Source: Variovorax sp. OV329 (lineage in GTDB: Bacteria; Pseudomonadota; Gammaproteobacteria; Burkholderiales; Burkholderiaceae_C). From it: a stretch of 64,000 nucleotides of DNA. Where the stretch lies: assembly GCF_900114785.1 (NCBI RefSeq), contig NZ_FOUG01000002.1:372001-436000 (forward strand), in the 5' to 3' direction. Below, piece after piece: positions 19,944 to 30,204 of the stretch (positions are counted from its first letter, which is position 1; the number at the start of each line of letters is the position of its first letter). Made by a program: the position numbers and the translations under genes. A model generated the notes under the pieces. That model worked only from the letters and a program-made list of their open reading frames with translations, was not told the DNA's origin and did no database searches.

Positions 19944-20612
19944 ATGATAGCCAGCCCTGGAACGCATTCAATGACCTCTTCTCCCCTCGTCACCCTTCCG
20001 CTGTTTCCACTGGGCAGCGTTCTCTACCCCGGCGGCCTGCTGCCGCTGCGCGTGTTCGAGGTGCGCTACCTGCACATGGTCGGCGAGGCGCACAAGGCCG
20101 GCTCGCCCTTCGGCGTGGTGGCGCTCACCCAGGGCTCGGAGGTGCGGGTGGCAGGCGCCGAGGCCGAGCGCTTCGCCTCGGTGGGCACGCTGGCCGAAAT
20201 CCGCCGCTTCGATGCGCAGCAACCGGCGCTGCTGCAGATCGAATGCCTGGGCACCCGACGTTTCCGGGTGCACGGCAGCACGCAGCACAAGAATGGCCTG
20301 TGGACCGCCGATGTCGAATGGCTGGCCGATGACCTGGCCATGCCGGTGCCGGAGGACCTGGCGCAAGTGCCGGAGGCCCTCAAGCGCCTGATCGACACGC
20401 TGGAAGCCCGCAAGGCGGCGGAAGACCGCGAGGATGTTCGTCTGCCCGTCGCTGCGCCCTATCGCTTCGACGACTGCGGCTGGGTGGCCAACCGCTGGTG
20501 CGAGCTTCTGCCCCTGCAGACGGAACTCAAGCAGCGGCTCATGGAGCTGGAAAGCCCCCTGATGCGCCTCGAACTCGTAGCCGACCTGCTCTCTCGCCAC
20601 GGCATAGCCTGA
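19944..20612 (+). CDS. LON substrate-binding-domain protein
   Basis: Stand-alone N-terminal Lon domain protein (222 aa) without ATPase or protease parts. The signature is LPLFPLGSVLYPGGLLPLRVFEVRYLHM near residues 17-44, written here as two adjoining parts: LPLFPLGSVLYPGG and LLPLRVFEVRYLHM. Such proteins are probably adaptors that bind unfolded polypeptides, but no partner is known. I keep the ATG at 19944 because GGAAGGGAG lies just upstream; the ATG at 19971 lacks one. It is divergent from yggT and precedes lysS by 100 bases. Confidence 0.85.
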   Translation: MIASPGTHSMTSSPLVTLPLFPLGSVLYPGGLLPLRVFEVRYLHMVGEAHKAGSPFGVVALTQGSEVRVAGAEAERFASVGTLAEIRRFDAQQPALLQIECLGTRRFRVHGSTQHKNGLWTADVEWLADDLAMPVPEDLAQVPEALKRLIDTLEARKAAEDREDVRLPVAAPYRFDDCGWVANRWCELLPLQTELKQRLMELESPLMRLELVADLLSRHGIA

Positions 20613-20712
20613 CAGAGCGCGTCTGCCCAGGGCGGCGGATTAAAATAGTGGGTTTCGCGCCGCCCGACGGGCACTTCGAATCATTCGCGCGATTCCCCAT
20701 TCCGCCCCTTCC

Positions 20713-22251
20713 ATGACCCAGCCTACGCCCAACACTGCCGCCGCACCCGCGCCCGACGACAACCAACTGATTGCCGAGCGCCGCGAGAAACTGAAGGCGC
20801 TGCGCAGCGCGCAGGCCGAAGGCAAGGGCGTCGCCTTCCCCAACGACTTCAAGCCGGCCGACCGTGCAGCCCAGCTGCAGTCCGCTCATGGCGAGACCGC
20901 GACCGAAACGCTCGATGCCCAGCCGGTGGCGGCCAGCGTGGCCGGCCGCATGATGCTCAAGCGCGTGATGGGCAAGGCCAGCTTCGCCACGCTGCAGGAC
21001 GCCACCAGCCGCATCCAGCTCTACGTGACCCGGGACGCCATCGGGGAAGAGGCTTATGCCGAGTTCAAGCGCTGGGACCTGGGCGACATCGTGGCGGCCG
21101 AAGGCACGCTGATGAAGACCAAGACCGGCGAGCTGTCGATCAAGGTCGATCGCCTGCGCCTGCTCACCAAGAGCCTGCGCCCGCTGCCCGACAAGTTCCA
21201 CGGCATGGCCGACCAGGAGCAGAAGTACCGCCAGCGCTATGTCGACCTGATCACCGACGAGTCGGCCCGCGCACGCTTCACGGCACGCAGCCGCGCCGTG
21301 TCGGCACTGCGCGAATTCATGGTGGCGAACGACTTCCTGGAAGTCGAGACGCCCATGCTGCACCCGATCCCGGGCGGCGCCAACGCCAAGCCTTTCAAGA
21401 CGCACCACAACGCGCTGGACCAGGAGATGTTCCTGCGTATCGCGCCCGAGCTGTACCTCAAGCGCCTGATCGTGGGCGGCTTCGAGCGCGTGTTCGAGAT
21501 CAACCGGAGCTACCGCAACGAGGGCATCTCGGTGCGGCACAACCCCGAGTTCACGATGATGGAGTTCTACGCGGCCTACTGGAACTACCGCGACCTGATG
21601 GACTTCACCGAGACGCTGATCCGCACCATTGCGCAAAAGGCCGCGGGCGGCCTGCAGCTCGAATACCAGGGCAAGCCGGTGGACCTGGCGCAGCCTTTTG
21701 CGCGCCTGACGATTCGCGAAGCCATCCTCAAGTACACCGAGGCCGGCGACCACGTGGACGACGCCCAGTGGCTGGTCAACGCGCTGCGCAAGCTCGGCAT
21801 GACCGAGGAGAAGGACCGCCTGTCCGGCCGCAGCCTGGCCAGCCTGCAGGTGCTGTACTTCGAGGAGACGGTGGAAGAGAAGCTCTGGCAGCCCACCTTC
21901 ATCATGGAGCACCCCACCGAGATCTCGCCGCTGGCACGCGCCAACGACGAGCGCCCCGAGGTCACCGAGCGCTTCGAGCTCTACATCACCGGCCGCGAGT
22001 TCGGCAACGGCTTCAGCGAACTGAACGACGCCGAGGACCAGGCCGCGCGCTTCAACGCGCAGGTGGCTGCCAAGGACAGCGGCGACGACGAAGCCATGTT
22101 CTACGACCACGACTTCGTGCGCGCGCTGGAATACGGCATGCCGCCCACCGGCGGCTGCGGCATCGGCATCGACCGCCTGATGATGCTGCTGACCGATTCG
22201 CCGAGCATCCGCGACGTGATCCTCTTCCCCGCCCTGCGCAGGGAATCATGA
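20713..22251 (+). CDS. lysS: Lysyl-tRNA synthetase (class II)
   Basis: Charges tRNA-Lys (512 aa). The N-terminal OB-fold anticodon-binding domain is about residues 65-160. Class II motif 2 is [19 protein letters not shown] near 270-288. Motif 3 is [16 protein letters not shown] near 479-494. The N-terminus begins with a low-complexity Thr/Ala/Pro stretch, common in this group. The stop overlaps the next ATG (ATGA), linking it translationally to the Hsp70-like gene. Confidence 0.97.
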   Translation: MTQPTPNTAAAPAPDDNQLIAERREKLKALRSAQAEGKGVAFPNDFKPADRAAQLQSAHGETATETLDAQPVAASVAGRMMLKRVMGKASFATLQDATSRIQLYVTRDAIGEEAYAEFKRWDLGDIVAAEGTLMKTKTGELSIKVDRLRLLTKSLRPLPDKFHGMADQEQKYRQRYVDLITDESARARFTARSRAVSALREFMVANDFLEVETPMLHPIPGGANAKPFKTHHNALDQEMFLRIAPELYLKRLIVGGFERVFEINRSYRNEGISVRHNPEFTMMEFYAAYWNYRDLMDFTETLIRTIAQKAAGGLQLEYQGKPVDLAQPFARLTIREAILKYTEAGDHVDDAQWLVNALRKLGMTEEKDRLSGRSLASLQVLYFEETVEEKLWQPTFIMEHPTEISPLARANDERPEVTERFELYITGREFGNGFSELNDAEDQAARFNAQVAAKDSGDDEAMFYDHDFVRALEYGMPPTGGCGIGIDRLMMLLTDSPSIRDVILFPALRRES

Positions 22252-23561
22252 GAGCCGGCGCTGCGCCGGCAGTCATGAGCCAGGGCGCCGCGCACAAGAC
22301 GATGGGCGCCGCGGTCGGCATCGACTTCGGCACCTCCAACTCCGCCGTCGCCTTCGCCGGGCCGAGCGGGCCGGTGCGCGCCCTGCCGCTGGAAGGCGAC
22401 GCCACCACCCTGCCCACGGCCGTCTTTTTCAATTCCGAGGATCGCAGCACGCATTTCGGCCGCGACGCCGTGAGCCTTTACCTGGCCGGCGTCGAAGGGC
22501 GGCTGATGCGCTCGCTCAAGAGCCTGCTGGGCAGCTCGCTCATGAACGAGACCACGGCCGTGTACGACGGCTTGGTCAGCTTCCAGGACATCGTCACCCG
22601 CTTCCTGGCCGAACTGGCATCGCGCGCCGAGGGCCACCTGGGCCAGCGGCCCGCGAGCGTGGTGCTGGGCCGGCCGGTGCATTTCGTCGACGACGACCCC
22701 AAGCGCGACCGCCAGGCGGAAGACGCGCTGCGCCAGGCGGCCCGCGCCGCGGGCTTCAGGCACATCGAGTTCCAGCTGGAGCCCATCGCAGCCGCCTTCG
22801 ACCACGAGCAGCGCGTGACCCGCGAGTCGCTGGTGCTGGTGACCGACATCGGGGGCGGTACGTCGGACTTCACCGTGGTGCGCCTGGGTCCCGAGCGCGT
22901 GGCCCTGGCCGACCGGGCGCAGGACATCCTGGCCACCAGCGGCGTGCACATCGGCGGCACCGACTTCGACCAGCGCCTGAACCTCGAATGCGTGATGCCC
23001 CTGCTGGGCCTGCGCCACCAGGGTCCGCAGGGCCGCGAGGTGCCCAGCAAGGTGTTCTTCGACCTCTCGACCTGGCACCTGATCCACTGGGCGCAGACGC
23101 CCAAGGCGGTGCGCGAGGCCAACGAACTGCGCAGCAACTACACCGACCTGCGCTTGCACGATCGCCTGATGCGCGTGCTGCGCGAGGCGCAGGGGCACCG
23201 CATCGCCAGCGAGGTGGAGCAGGCCAAGATCCTGGGCTCGAACCAGGATGCGCCGGCTGCCATCGACCTGGACTTCGCCGAAAAGGGCCTGTCGGCGACG
23301 CTGCGGCCGGAGGACCTGTCCACCCACCTGGACGAGGCCCTGTCCCGCGTGGTGGCCTGCGCGCACGAGTGCGTACGCCGCGCGGGACTGCACACGCGCC
23401 AGCTCGACGGCATCTACCTCACCGGCGGCTCCTCGGCGCTGCGGCCCTTCCGGCATGCGCTCGCGCACAGCTTCGCGGGCGTGCCGATGATCGAGGGCGA
23501 CCTCTTCGGTGGCGTGGCCGCCGGGCTGGCGTGCACGGCACAGCGCCGCGGCCTGGCTTGA
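22248..23561 (+). CDS. Hsp70-family protein, YegD-like
   Basis: Actin-fold ATPase (437 aa) of the short YegD type of Hsp70 proteins. Phosphate 1 motif [16 protein letters not shown] is near residues 22-37. Phosphate 2 is [17 protein letters not shown] near 199-215, and the adenosine motif [18 protein letters not shown] is near residue 390. There is no canonical C-terminal peptide-binding domain, so it is not DnaK. Starts at 22248, 22275 or 22302 are possible. The first overlaps the lysS stop and has CAGGGA upstream, so I chose it. Substrate and role are unknown. Confidence 0.85.
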   Translation: MRAGAAPAVMSQGAAHKTMGAAVGIDFGTSNSAVAFAGPSGPVRALPLEGDATTLPTAVFFNSEDRSTHFGRDAVSLYLAGVEGRLMRSLKSLLGSSLMNETTAVYDGLVSFQDIVTRFLAELASRAEGHLGQRPASVVLGRPVHFVDDDPKRDRQAEDALRQAARAAGFRHIEFQLEPIAAAFDHEQRVTRESLVLVTDIGGGTSDFTVVRLGPERVALADRAQDILATSGVHIGGTDFDQRLNLECVMPLLGLRHQGPQGREVPSKVFFDLSTWHLIHWAQTPKAVREANELRSNYTDLRLHDRLMRVLREAQGHRIASEVEQAKILGSNQDAPAAIDLDFAEKGLSATLRPEDLSTHLDEALSRVVACAHECVRRAGLHTRQLDGIYLTGGSSALRPFRHALAHSFAGVPMIEGDLFGGVAAGLACTAQRRGLA

Positions 23562-23566
23562 ACGGC

Positions 23567-24085
23567 ATGCGCCTGAAGTATCTGGCTCACTACCCGGAGC
23601 CGCTGCAGGCGCAGGTGCGCCCGCTGGCCGAGGCCGGACGACTTGGCGAGGCACTGCAGCGGCGCTTTCCCCAGGCGCACGACGTCCGCACCGACGGTGC
23701 GCTGTACGACTACACCCAGTCGCTCAAGAGCGAATTCATGCGCAACGCGCAGCCGCTGTCCAAGGTGCTCTACGACAGCAAGCTGCACGTGGTGCGCCAT
23801 GCCCTGGGCACGCACACCACCGTGTCGCGGGTGCAGGGCCAAAAGCTCAAGGCGCGGCACGAGATCCGCGTGGCCAGCCTGTTTCGCGAAGTGCCGCTCG
23901 AGTGGCTGCGCATGATCGTCGTGCACGAACTGGCGCACTTGAAGGTGCGCGAGCACGACAAAGCCTTCTACGCCCTGTGCACGCACATGGAGCCGGCCTA
24001 CCACCAGCATGAATTCGACCTGCGGCTGTACATGACGCACCTGGACCTGGGCGGCCAGGCGCTGTGGACGCCGGCTGCCGCCTAG
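23567..24085 (+). CDS. YgjP-like (DUF45/M48-type) zinc metallopeptidase-domain protein
   Basis: Small protein (172 aa) with the zincin signature IVVHELAHLKVREHDKAFY near residues 120-138. HELAH supplies two zinc histidines and a catalytic glutamate, and the following HDKAF has the third histidine typical of the YgjP/DUF45 family. Preceding strands (KLKARHEIRVASLFREVP) fit the family. No signal peptide is seen, so it is probably cytosolic. It follows the Hsp70-like gene by five bases and overlaps the end of convergent nagZ. Confidence 0.85.
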   Translation: MRLKYLAHYPEPLQAQVRPLAEAGRLGEALQRRFPQAHDVRTDGALYDYTQSLKSEFMRNAQPLSKVLYDSKLHVVRHALGTHTTVSRVQGQKLKARHEIRVASLFREVPLEWLRMIVVHELAHLKVREHDKAFYALCTHMEPAYHQHEFDLRLYMTHLDLGGQALWTPAAA

Positions 24086-25164
24086 CCGAGGGACTGCAGG
24101 CGGCGCAGCGCGTCCTGGTAGCGGGGTGCGGCGGCCATCGCGTCCCAGCCGGGCGCATCGCCCATGGGCAGCAGGGCACGCCGACGGGCATCGCTCGCCG
24201 GATCGGGCGACCAGCTGCCATCGCGCAACGCAGCGGCCACGTCATCGAGCATCTGGTCGAGGCCAGCCGCCTTCTCGCCCACGCTCTGGTTGCACAGCAT
24301 CGGCAGGTCGCAGCCGGCCTTCAGCGCGGCCAGGGCGGCTTCGCCGAAGCTCAGCAGGCGGCCGTCGATGTAGCGACCGGCTTCCATGCTCAGGTCGTCG
24401 CTGAAGATGGCGCCGGTGAAGCCCAGGCGCCCGCGCAGAATCGCCTGGAGCCAGCGCGCGGAAAAGCCCGCTGGCAGCGCATCCACCTTGGGGTAGATCA
24501 CATGCGCCGGCATCACCGCGCTCAGCGAGCCGCCCAGCCACTCGAAGGGCTTCGCATCCTCGCCGAGGATGGCTTTCAGGCCGCGCTGGTCCACCGGGAT
24601 CGCGACATGCGAATCGGCCTTCACGGACCCGTGACCCGGGAAGTGCTTGCCGCAATTGCCCATGCCCGCCTGCAGCATGCCGTGCATCACGCTCTTGGCG
24701 AGCAGTGCGACCACGCGCGGGTCGCGGTGGAAGCTGCGGTCGCCGATCACGCCGCTCTCGCCCCAGTCGAGGTCGAGCACCGGTGCGAAGCTGAAGTCGA
24801 TGCCGCAGGCGCGCAGTTCGGTGGCCAGCACGTGGCCGGCACTGGTGGCTGCCTGCATGGCCTGCATGGCGTCCTGCATCCACAACTGTCCGAGCCGGCC
24901 CATGGCGGGCAGGCGCGTGAAGCCGTCGGTGCGGAAACGCTGCACCCGACCGCCTTCGTGGTCCACGCAGATGAGCAGGTCCGGCCGCAGCGACTTGATC
25001 TCGCGGTTGAGTTCGCGCATCTGCACCCGGCTGTGCCAGTTTCGGGTGAAGTGGATCAAGCCGCCCACCAGCGGGTTCGAGAGGCGCCGGCGGTCGTCCG
25101 CCGTGAGTTCGGTGCCGGCGATGTCGATGATCAGCGGCGCATGCGGTGCGGTGTTGGAAGTCAT
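24082..25164 (-). CDS. nagZ: Beta-N-acetylhexosaminidase (cell-wall recycling)
   Basis: Family 3 glycoside hydrolase (360 aa) that removes GlcNAc from 1,6-anhydromuropeptides in the cytoplasm. GKHFPGHGSVKADSHVAIP near residues 178-196 is the NagZ loop with the catalytic His/Asp dyad. The nucleophile aspartate is in FTGAIFSDDLSMEAG near 253-267. CVDHEGGRVQRFR near residue 68 is also diagnostic. It is the last gene of the long minus-strand series, four bases after the acpS stop. Confidence 0.95.
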   Translation of the reverse strand: MTSNTAPHAPLIIDIAGTELTADDRRRLSNPLVGGLIHFTRNWHSRVQMRELNREIKSLRPDLLICVDHEGGRVQRFRTDGFTRLPAMGRLGQLWMQDAMQAMQAATSAGHVLATELRACGIDFSFAPVLDLDWGESGVIGDRSFHRDPRVVALLAKSVMHGMLQAGMGNCGKHFPGHGSVKADSHVAIPVDQRGLKAILGEDAKPFEWLGGSLSAVMPAHVIYPKVDALPAGFSARWLQAILRGRLGFTGAIFSDDLSMEAGRYIDGRLLSFGEAALAALKAGCDLPMLCNQSVGEKAAGLDQMLDDVAAALRDGSWSPDPASDARRRALLPMGDAPGWDAMAAAPRYQDALRRLQSLG

Positions 25165-25168
25165 GCAG

Positions 25169-25582
25169 TCAGGAGTTGGCCGGCGGCGGAAGGTCGCGCT
25201 CCACCACCACGAAGCTGGCCGCGTAGTCGGTCTCGTCGGTCACCGTCACATGGGCGCGCAGGCCCTGGGCCTCGAACCAGGCCTTGAGTTCGCCGTGCAG
25301 AACGATGCGGGGCTTGCCGCTCTTCTCGTTGAGGATCTCGCACAGCCGCCAGCTCATGGGCATGCGCATGCCCATGCCAACTGCCTTGCTGAAGGCTTCC
25401 TTGGCCGAGAAGCGGGTGGCCAGATAGCGCACGCCGCGCTGGGGCCAGCGCGCGCTGCGGCTGCGCCAGACGGCCAACTCGTCGTCGCCCAGCACCTTGG
25501 TGGCGAATCGATCGCCCTGCCGCTGCAGCGTGGCCGTGATGCGGCGGATGTCGCAGATGTCGGTGCCGATGCCGTAGATCAC
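25169..25582 (-). CDS. acpS: Holo-[acyl-carrier-protein] synthase
   Basis: Transfers 4'-phosphopantetheine from CoA to apo-ACP (137 aa). The N-terminal [14 protein letters not shown] holds the metal-binding aspartate. [20 protein letters not shown] near residues 58-77 holds the second metal-binding residue, a glutamate. The start overlaps the pdxJ stop by four bases. Its usual neighbour pdxJ and the series from lepA onward match the standard proteobacterial order. Confidence 0.95.
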   Translation of the reverse strand: MIYGIGTDICDIRRITATLQRQGDRFATKVLGDDELAVWRSRSARWPQRGVRYLATRFSAKEAFSKAVGMGMRMPMSWRLCEILNEKSGKPRIVLHGELKAWFEAQGLRAHVTVTDETDYAASFVVVERDLPPPANS

Positions 25583-26334
25583 TTGGCCTCGCCGATGCAG
25601 CGCAGGTAGTCGCGTGTGGTGGCGGCGTAGCCCAGCTCCAGCGAATCGGCGATGAAGGCATGGCCGATGGACACCTCGCGAACTTCGGGCACCGCCTTGA
25701 GGAACTCCGTCAGGTTGTCGCGGCTGAGGTCATGGCCCGCGTTCACCTCCAGCCCCGAAGCCACCGCCGCCTTGGCGGCGTCCGCATAGAGCTGCAGCAC
25801 AGCGTCGGCGCGCGAAGTACCGCGCGAGGCGGCAAAGCCTTCGGTATAGAGCTCGACGCGGTCCGCACCGGCGGCCTTGGCACCGGCCATCATGTCGGCG
25901 TCCGGGTCCATGAACAGGCTCACGCGCACGCCCAGGGTCTTGCATTCGGCGATCAGGGGCTTCAGGCGCGCGGCATCGTCCGGGAAGGTCCAGCCATGGT
26001 CGCTGGTGAACTGGTCCGCGCTGTCTGGCACGAAGGTGGCCTGGGTGGGGCGCAACTCGCGCACGAATTCCATCAGGTTGTGGAAGGGGTTGCCCTCGAT
26101 GTTGAACTCGGCCTTGGGCCAGTCCTTGGCCAGCAGCGCGGACAGCTCGTGCACGTCCTGGCCGCGGATGTGGCGCTCGTCTGGCCGCGGATGCACCGTG
26201 ATGCCATGCGCTCCTGCGTCCAGGCAGACGGCGGCCGCGTAGAGCACGCTGGGTATGCCCAGGTGGCGCGTGTTGCGCACCAGGGCGACCTTGTTGAGGT
26301 TGACCGACAGGGCGGTGGTGACTGGAGAGCTCAT
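25579..26334 (-). CDS. pdxJ: Pyridoxine 5'-phosphate synthase
   Basis: Condenses aminoacetone phosphate derivative and deoxyxylulose phosphate to pyridoxine 5'-phosphate (251 aa, TIM barrel). Characteristic segments are [14 protein letters not shown] near the N-terminus, [17 protein letters not shown] near residues 41-57 with catalytic histidine, and VELYTEGFA near 156-164. [15 protein letters not shown] near residue 190 is also typical. The start is the ATG at 26334, which overlaps the recO stop (26331). Confidence 0.96.
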   Translation of the reverse strand: MSSPVTTALSVNLNKVALVRNTRHLGIPSVLYAAAVCLDAGAHGITVHPRPDERHIRGQDVHELSALLAKDWPKAEFNIEGNPFHNLMEFVRELRPTQATFVPDSADQFTSDHGWTFPDDAARLKPLIAECKTLGVRVSLFMDPDADMMAGAKAAGADRVELYTEGFAASRGTSRADAVLQLYADAAKAAVASGLEVNAGHDLSRDNLTEFLKAVPEVREVSIGHAFIADSLELGYAATTRDYLRCIGEAK

Positions 26335-27101
26335 AGGGCTTGAAGGTCTCGCATGAGTTGCCGCGTGCGCAGCGTGGCGACGCCGCAATGGTAGTTGAGC
26401 AGCACCCGCAACTGGTTGCGCAGGGCGCTGTTGCCTCCGGGAGGCAGGCCGGCGATGGCGCGCAAGGCGGCGGTGAAGGGCAGGCGCTCGTCCAGTGCGG
26501 CTTGCAGGCCCAGCCAGTCGGCGCCCGAGAGCGCCGGCTCCTCGTCCTGGGCCTCGCGCAGACCCGCCTCGGGCACCAGGGCATAGGCCGCCGACGGCAG
26601 CACCGGCGCCAGGGTGAGCGTCTGCGCCTCGAGGCTGGGCAGGAAGCCGGTCTCGCGCAGCAGGATCAGCTCGAAGGCCCGCAGTGCGGCCGACTGCGCC
26701 GCGGTCTGGGCACCGGCATGCTCGCCGGCCAGCACCTCCACCGCGCCGGCATAGGCCTCGAACAGGGCCGCATGCGGATCGTCGCGCACCAGCAGGCGCA
26801 TCAGCAGTTCGTTCAGGTAGTAGCCGGAGATGAGCGAGTCGCCGGTGGGCATCACGTGGCCGCCCATCCATTCGGCGGACTTGAGGGTGCGGATCTCGCT
26901 GTCGCCGCCGAAGCTCAGGTGCAAGGGCTGCAGCGGCAACAGCACCGGGCGGAAGTTGGAGCTGGGCCGCTTGGCCCCCTTGGCCACCAGCGCGATGCGC
27001 CCGTGGTTGCGGGTGAACACTTCCAGGATCAGGCTGGATTCGCTCCAGTCGTAGCGGTGCAGGACGTAAGCCGGCTCGTGCGAGACGCGATGGGTGGCCA
27101 C
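26331..27101 (-). CDS. recO: DNA repair protein RecO
   Basis: Recombination mediator (256 aa) that anneals ssDNA and helps load RecA with RecR. The N-terminal OB-fold includes [20 protein letters not shown] near residues 11-30 and [14 protein letters not shown] near 35-48. The helical middle holds [21 protein letters not shown] do not see the four-cysteine zinc motif found in some RecO proteins. It lies between era and pdxJ. Confidence 0.93.
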   Translation of the reverse strand: MATHRVSHEPAYVLHRYDWSESSLILEVFTRNHGRIALVAKGAKRPSSNFRPVLLPLQPLHLSFGGDSEIRTLKSAEWMGGHVMPTGDSLISGYYLNELLMRLLVRDDPHAALFEAYAGAVEVLAGEHAGAQTAAQSAALRAFELILLRETGFLPSLEAQTLTLAPVLPSAAYALVPEAGLREAQDEEPALSGADWLGLQAALDERLPFTAALRAIAGLPPGGNSALRNQLRVLLNYHCGVATLRTRQLMRDLQAL

Positions 27102-27119
27102 TAGCGCCCTGCCCGGCCG

Positions 27120-28124
27120 CTATTCGTAGCCAAAGGACTTGACCCGCGCCTCGTCGTCGGCCCAGCCGGAACGCACCTTGACCCACAGCTCGATGAACAC
27201 CTTGGCGTCCATCAGCTTCTCCAGTTCCTGGCGCGTCTCGGTACCGATGCGCTTGATGCGCTCGCCCTTGTCGCCGATCACCATGGCCTTGTGGCCGTCA
27301 CGCTCCACCACGATGGTGGCGGCGATCTTCAGCAGGCGCTTCTGGCCCTTGCGCTGCGGCGGCTCTTCCTCGAACTTGTCGATGATGACCGTGGAGGTGT
27401 AGGGCAGCTCGTCACCGGTCAGGCGGAAGAGCTTCTCGCGCACCGTCTCGCTGGCCAGGAACTTCTCGCTGCGGTCGGTGAGCTCGTCCTGGTCGTACCA
27501 CCAGTCCTGCTCGGGCAGGTACTTCTCGCAGATGCCCAGCAGGCGCTGGATGTCGGCGGCGTTCTTGGCCGTCATCGGCACGTATTCGGCGAACTGGTGC
27601 TCGGTCTGCATCTGCGCCAGCCAGGGCGCCAGCTCGGCGCGGCGGTGCACGTTGTCCAGCTTGTTGGCGATCAAGAGCGTGGGAATGTGCTTGCCCAGCA
27701 GCTTCAGCACCCTGGCATCGGCCGGCGTGAAGCTGCCGGCCTCGACCACGAAGAGGATCAGGTCCACGTCCGCCACCGCGCCCAGCACCGTCTTGTTGAG
27801 CGAGCGGTTGAGCGCGTTGGCATGCCGCGTCTGGAAGCCGGGCGTGTCGACGAAGACGTACTGCGTGCCCTTGCCGTCGGGCTGCGCCAGCGTGCGCATG
27901 CCGGTGATGCGGTGCCGCGTGGTCTGCGCCTTGCGCGAGGTGATGCTGATCTTCTGGCCCACCAGCGCGTTGAGCAGCGTGGACTTGCCCACGTTGGGCT
28001 TGCCGACGATGGCGATCAGGCCGCAGCGCCGGCCGGGCACCGGGGGGCCGCCGGGCAACGCCGGCATGGGGGGAATCGCCGCGTCCGGGGATGGCGGCGG
28101 CGTGTCGTTGGAATCCTGGTTCAT
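27120..28124 (-). CDS. era: GTPase Era
   Basis: Ribosome-assembly GTPase (334 aa) that binds the 3' end of 16S rRNA. G1 is [16 protein letters not shown] near residues 37-52, with DTPGF (G3) and NKLDN (G4) following. The C-terminal KH domain contains [20 protein letters not shown] near residues 275-294. The ATG at 28124 overlaps the rnc stop. An N-terminal Pro-rich extension of about 30 residues precedes the G domain. Confidence 0.96.
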   Translation of the reverse strand: MNQDSNDTPPPSPDAAIPPMPALPGGPPVPGRRCGLIAIVGKPNVGKSTLLNALVGQKISITSRKAQTTRHRITGMRTLAQPDGKGTQYVFVDTPGFQTRHANALNRSLNKTVLGAVADVDLILFVVEAGSFTPADARVLKLLGKHIPTLLIANKLDNVHRRAELAPWLAQMQTEHQFAEYVPMTAKNAADIQRLLGICEKYLPEQDWWYDQDELTDRSEKFLASETVREKLFRLTGDELPYTSTVIIDKFEEEPPQRKGQKRLLKIAATIVVERDGHKAMVIGDKGERIKRIGTETRQELEKLMDAKVFIELWVKVRSGWADDEARVKSFGYE

Positions 28125-28816
28125 TTGCTTCTCTGGTGCATTGCCTTCAGGCGGATGAGCATGGCGGCCGCGGCCGCCTGCTCGCCGGCCCGGCGCGATC
28201 CGCCGATGCCGCGCTCGGTCCAGCCGTTCTCGGCCACCTCGCACTCCACCTCGAAGGTCTGCTTGTGCGCGGCCCCCAGTGTGGCCGCCACCCGGTAGAC
28301 GGGCAACTTCATTTTGTGACCCTGCAGCCATTCCTGCAGTTCGGTCTTGGGGTCCTTGGAGGCGGCTTCCATCCGCGGATTGATTTCTACCGCCTGATAG
28401 AGCCGGTGCACCAGCGCCTGCGCGGCCGCGTAGCCGGCGTCGAGGTACACGGCGCCGATCACCGCCTCCAGCGCATCGGCCAGGATGGAGGGGCGGTTGG
28501 CACCGCCGGAACGCGATTCGCCCTCGCCCAGGCGCAGCAGCGGCGACAAGGCCAGCTTCACCGCCAGCTGGTGCAGGGTGTCCTGCTTGACCAGGTTGGC
28601 GCGCACGCGCGACAGATCGCCTTCCGGCAGGTCCGCCAGGCGGGTGAAAAGGAGATGCGAAACCGCGAGATTCAGCACCGAGTCGCCCAGGAATTCCAGG
28701 CGCTCGTTGTGATCGGCGGAAAAGCTCCGGTGGGTGAGCGCGCGGGTCAGCAGGCGCTGGTCCGCAAAGCTGTGTTGAAGACGCGCCTGCAGCGCGGCAA
28801 GTCCGCTATCCGACAC
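28121..28816 (-). CDS. rnc: Ribonuclease III
   Basis: Double-strand RNA endonuclease (231 aa) for rRNA processing. The catalytic signature [19 protein letters not shown] is near residues 38-56. [18 protein letters not shown] near 110-127 carries the second acidic pair. The C-terminal dsRNA-binding domain runs from about 155 to 225 ([12 protein letters not shown] and [15 protein letters not shown]). It is translationally coupled to era downstream. Confidence 0.96.
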   Translation of the reverse strand: MSDSGLAALQARLQHSFADQRLLTRALTHRSFSADHNERLEFLGDSVLNLAVSHLLFTRLADLPEGDLSRVRANLVKQDTLHQLAVKLALSPLLRLGEGESRSGGANRPSILADALEAVIGAVYLDAGYAAAQALVHRLYQAVEINPRMEAASKDPKTELQEWLQGHKMKLPVYRVAATLGAAHKQTFEVECEVAENGWTERGIGGSRRAGEQAAAAAMLIRLKAMHQRSK

Positions 28817-28839
28817 AGCCTGTCATGCGCGCCGAGCCG

Positions 28840-29202
28840 TCAGCTCGACTGGCCCTTGTATTTAAGCAGCAGGTAGGCCGGGCCGAAGAGGTGGATTTCG
28901 CGGTCGTAGGCGAAAGAGACCACGACCTTGTCGCCCACCTTCTGGATATCGAGGTCCTTGCCGGCGACGGACTGGAAGTCGTCGATGGCCTGGGCGCGGT
29001 CGAAGATCGCGCGAACCTCGGGCACCGTGGTGCCGTCCTTGGCCTTGTTGGTCGCCTTGAGGATGGCCTGGTATTCGATCAGCGTCGGGATGACCTGCGC
29101 CACCACCACGCCCACGCACCCGACCACAACCGCCACGAACAGCAGGCCGATGAACGAGATGCCACGCTGCCCAGCCGGGCGGCTCCACCGCTTAACCCTC
29201 AT
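28840..29202 (-). CDS. DUF4845 membrane protein
   Basis: Small membrane protein (120 aa), DUF4845 family, regularly found between lepB and rnc in betaproteobacteria. The N-terminus GQRGISFIGLLFVAVVVGC resembles a type IV prepilin leader (Gly followed by a hydrophobic helix), but lacks the usual Glu at position 5. After the single helix (about residues 13-37) comes a soluble alpha/beta part. The function is unknown. Confidence 0.85.
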   Translation of the reverse strand: MRVKRWSRPAGQRGISFIGLLFVAVVVGCVGVVVAQVIPTLIEYQAILKATNKAKDGTTVPEVRAIFDRAQAIDDFQSVAGKDLDIQKVGDKVVVSFAYDREIHLFGPAYLLLKYKGQSS

Positions 29203-29226
29203 GACTACCCTCGTTTTTTTGAACGC

Positions 29227-30198
29227 TTATTGGAACGAGCCAATGCGTTTGAAATTGCCGAAGTTCATCCAGATGAAGAACGCTCTTCCGACGATGTTCT
29301 CATCCGGGACGAAGCCCCAATAGCGCGAGTCCAGCGAGTTGTCGCGGTTGTCACCCATCATGAAATAGTGACCCGCGGGAACTTTGCAAACCACGCCTTC
29401 AATACTGTAACGGCAATTGTCACGATTCGGGAACTCTGCAATCTCGACCTCGGACAAACCAGCACGGCGGCTCTCGTCATTGAGAATTTTGTGTTCTTTT
29501 CCGCCGAGGTCTTCGCTGAATTGCTTGAGGTAGCGCATGCTCTCCTCGTCGAAATAATCCGGAATGGCCGTCTTGGTCACCGGCTTGCCGTTGATGGTGA
29601 GCTGCTTGTTCAGGTAAGCCACCTCGTCGCCCGGCAGGCCGACCACGCGCTTGATGTAGTCCATGCTCGGCTTGGGCGGATAGCGGAACACCATCACGTC
29701 GCCACGCGCGGGCGGCGTGCCGTCGGTGATCTTGGTGTTGATCACCGGCAGGCGCAGGCCGTAGGTGAACTTGTTGACCAGGATCAGGTCGCCGGTAAGC
29801 AGCGTCGGCATCATCGAACCCGACGGAATCTTGAACGGCTCGACGATGAAGGAGCGCAGCAGGAACACGGCCAGGATCACCGGGAACAGGCCCGCGGTCC
29901 AGTCCAGCCACCAGGGCTGCATCAGCAGGCGCTCGCGCGCCTTCGGGTCCACCGTGTCGACCTGCGTGATGCCCTGCTTCGCCAGATCGGACTGGCGCTG
30001 CGACAGCGAGCTCTCGAGCGCATGCGCCGCCTGGCGCCGGCGCGGCAGGAAATAGAAGCGCTCCGCCACCCAGTACAGCCCGGTCACCAGCGTGGCGAGA
30101 AACAGCAGCAGCGAGAAATTGCCTTCGACCGCGCCGAAATACCAGGCACCGATATAGCCGGCAAAGGCCGCGAGGATGAGGGAAGTGAGAAAAGGCAT
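29227..30198 (-). CDS. lepB: Signal peptidase I
   Basis: Inner-membrane leader peptidase (323 aa). Hydrophobic helices lie near residues 3-22, 29-52 and 108-125. The catalytic serine is in IPSGSMMPTLLTGD near residues 129-142. The catalytic lysine is in PSMDYIKRVVGLPGDE near 184-199. The C-terminal box MGDNRDNSLDSRYWGFVP near 281-298 is diagnostic. It follows lepA by six bases and leads DUF4845, rnc and era. Confidence 0.97.
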   Translation of the reverse strand: MPFLTSLILAAFAGYIGAWYFGAVEGNFSLLLFLATLVTGLYWVAERFYFLPRRRQAAHALESSLSQRQSDLAKQGITQVDTVDPKARERLLMQPWWLDWTAGLFPVILAVFLLRSFIVEPFKIPSGSMMPTLLTGDLILVNKFTYGLRLPVINTKITDGTPPARGDVMVFRYPPKPSMDYIKRVVGLPGDEVAYLNKQLTINGKPVTKTAIPDYFDEESMRYLKQFSEDLGGKEHKILNDESRRAGLSEVEIAEFPNRDNCRYSIEGVVCKVPAGHYFMMGDNRDNSLDSRYWGFVPDENIVGRAFFIWMNFGNFKRIGSFQ

Positions 30199-30204
30199 TT
30201 GTTC

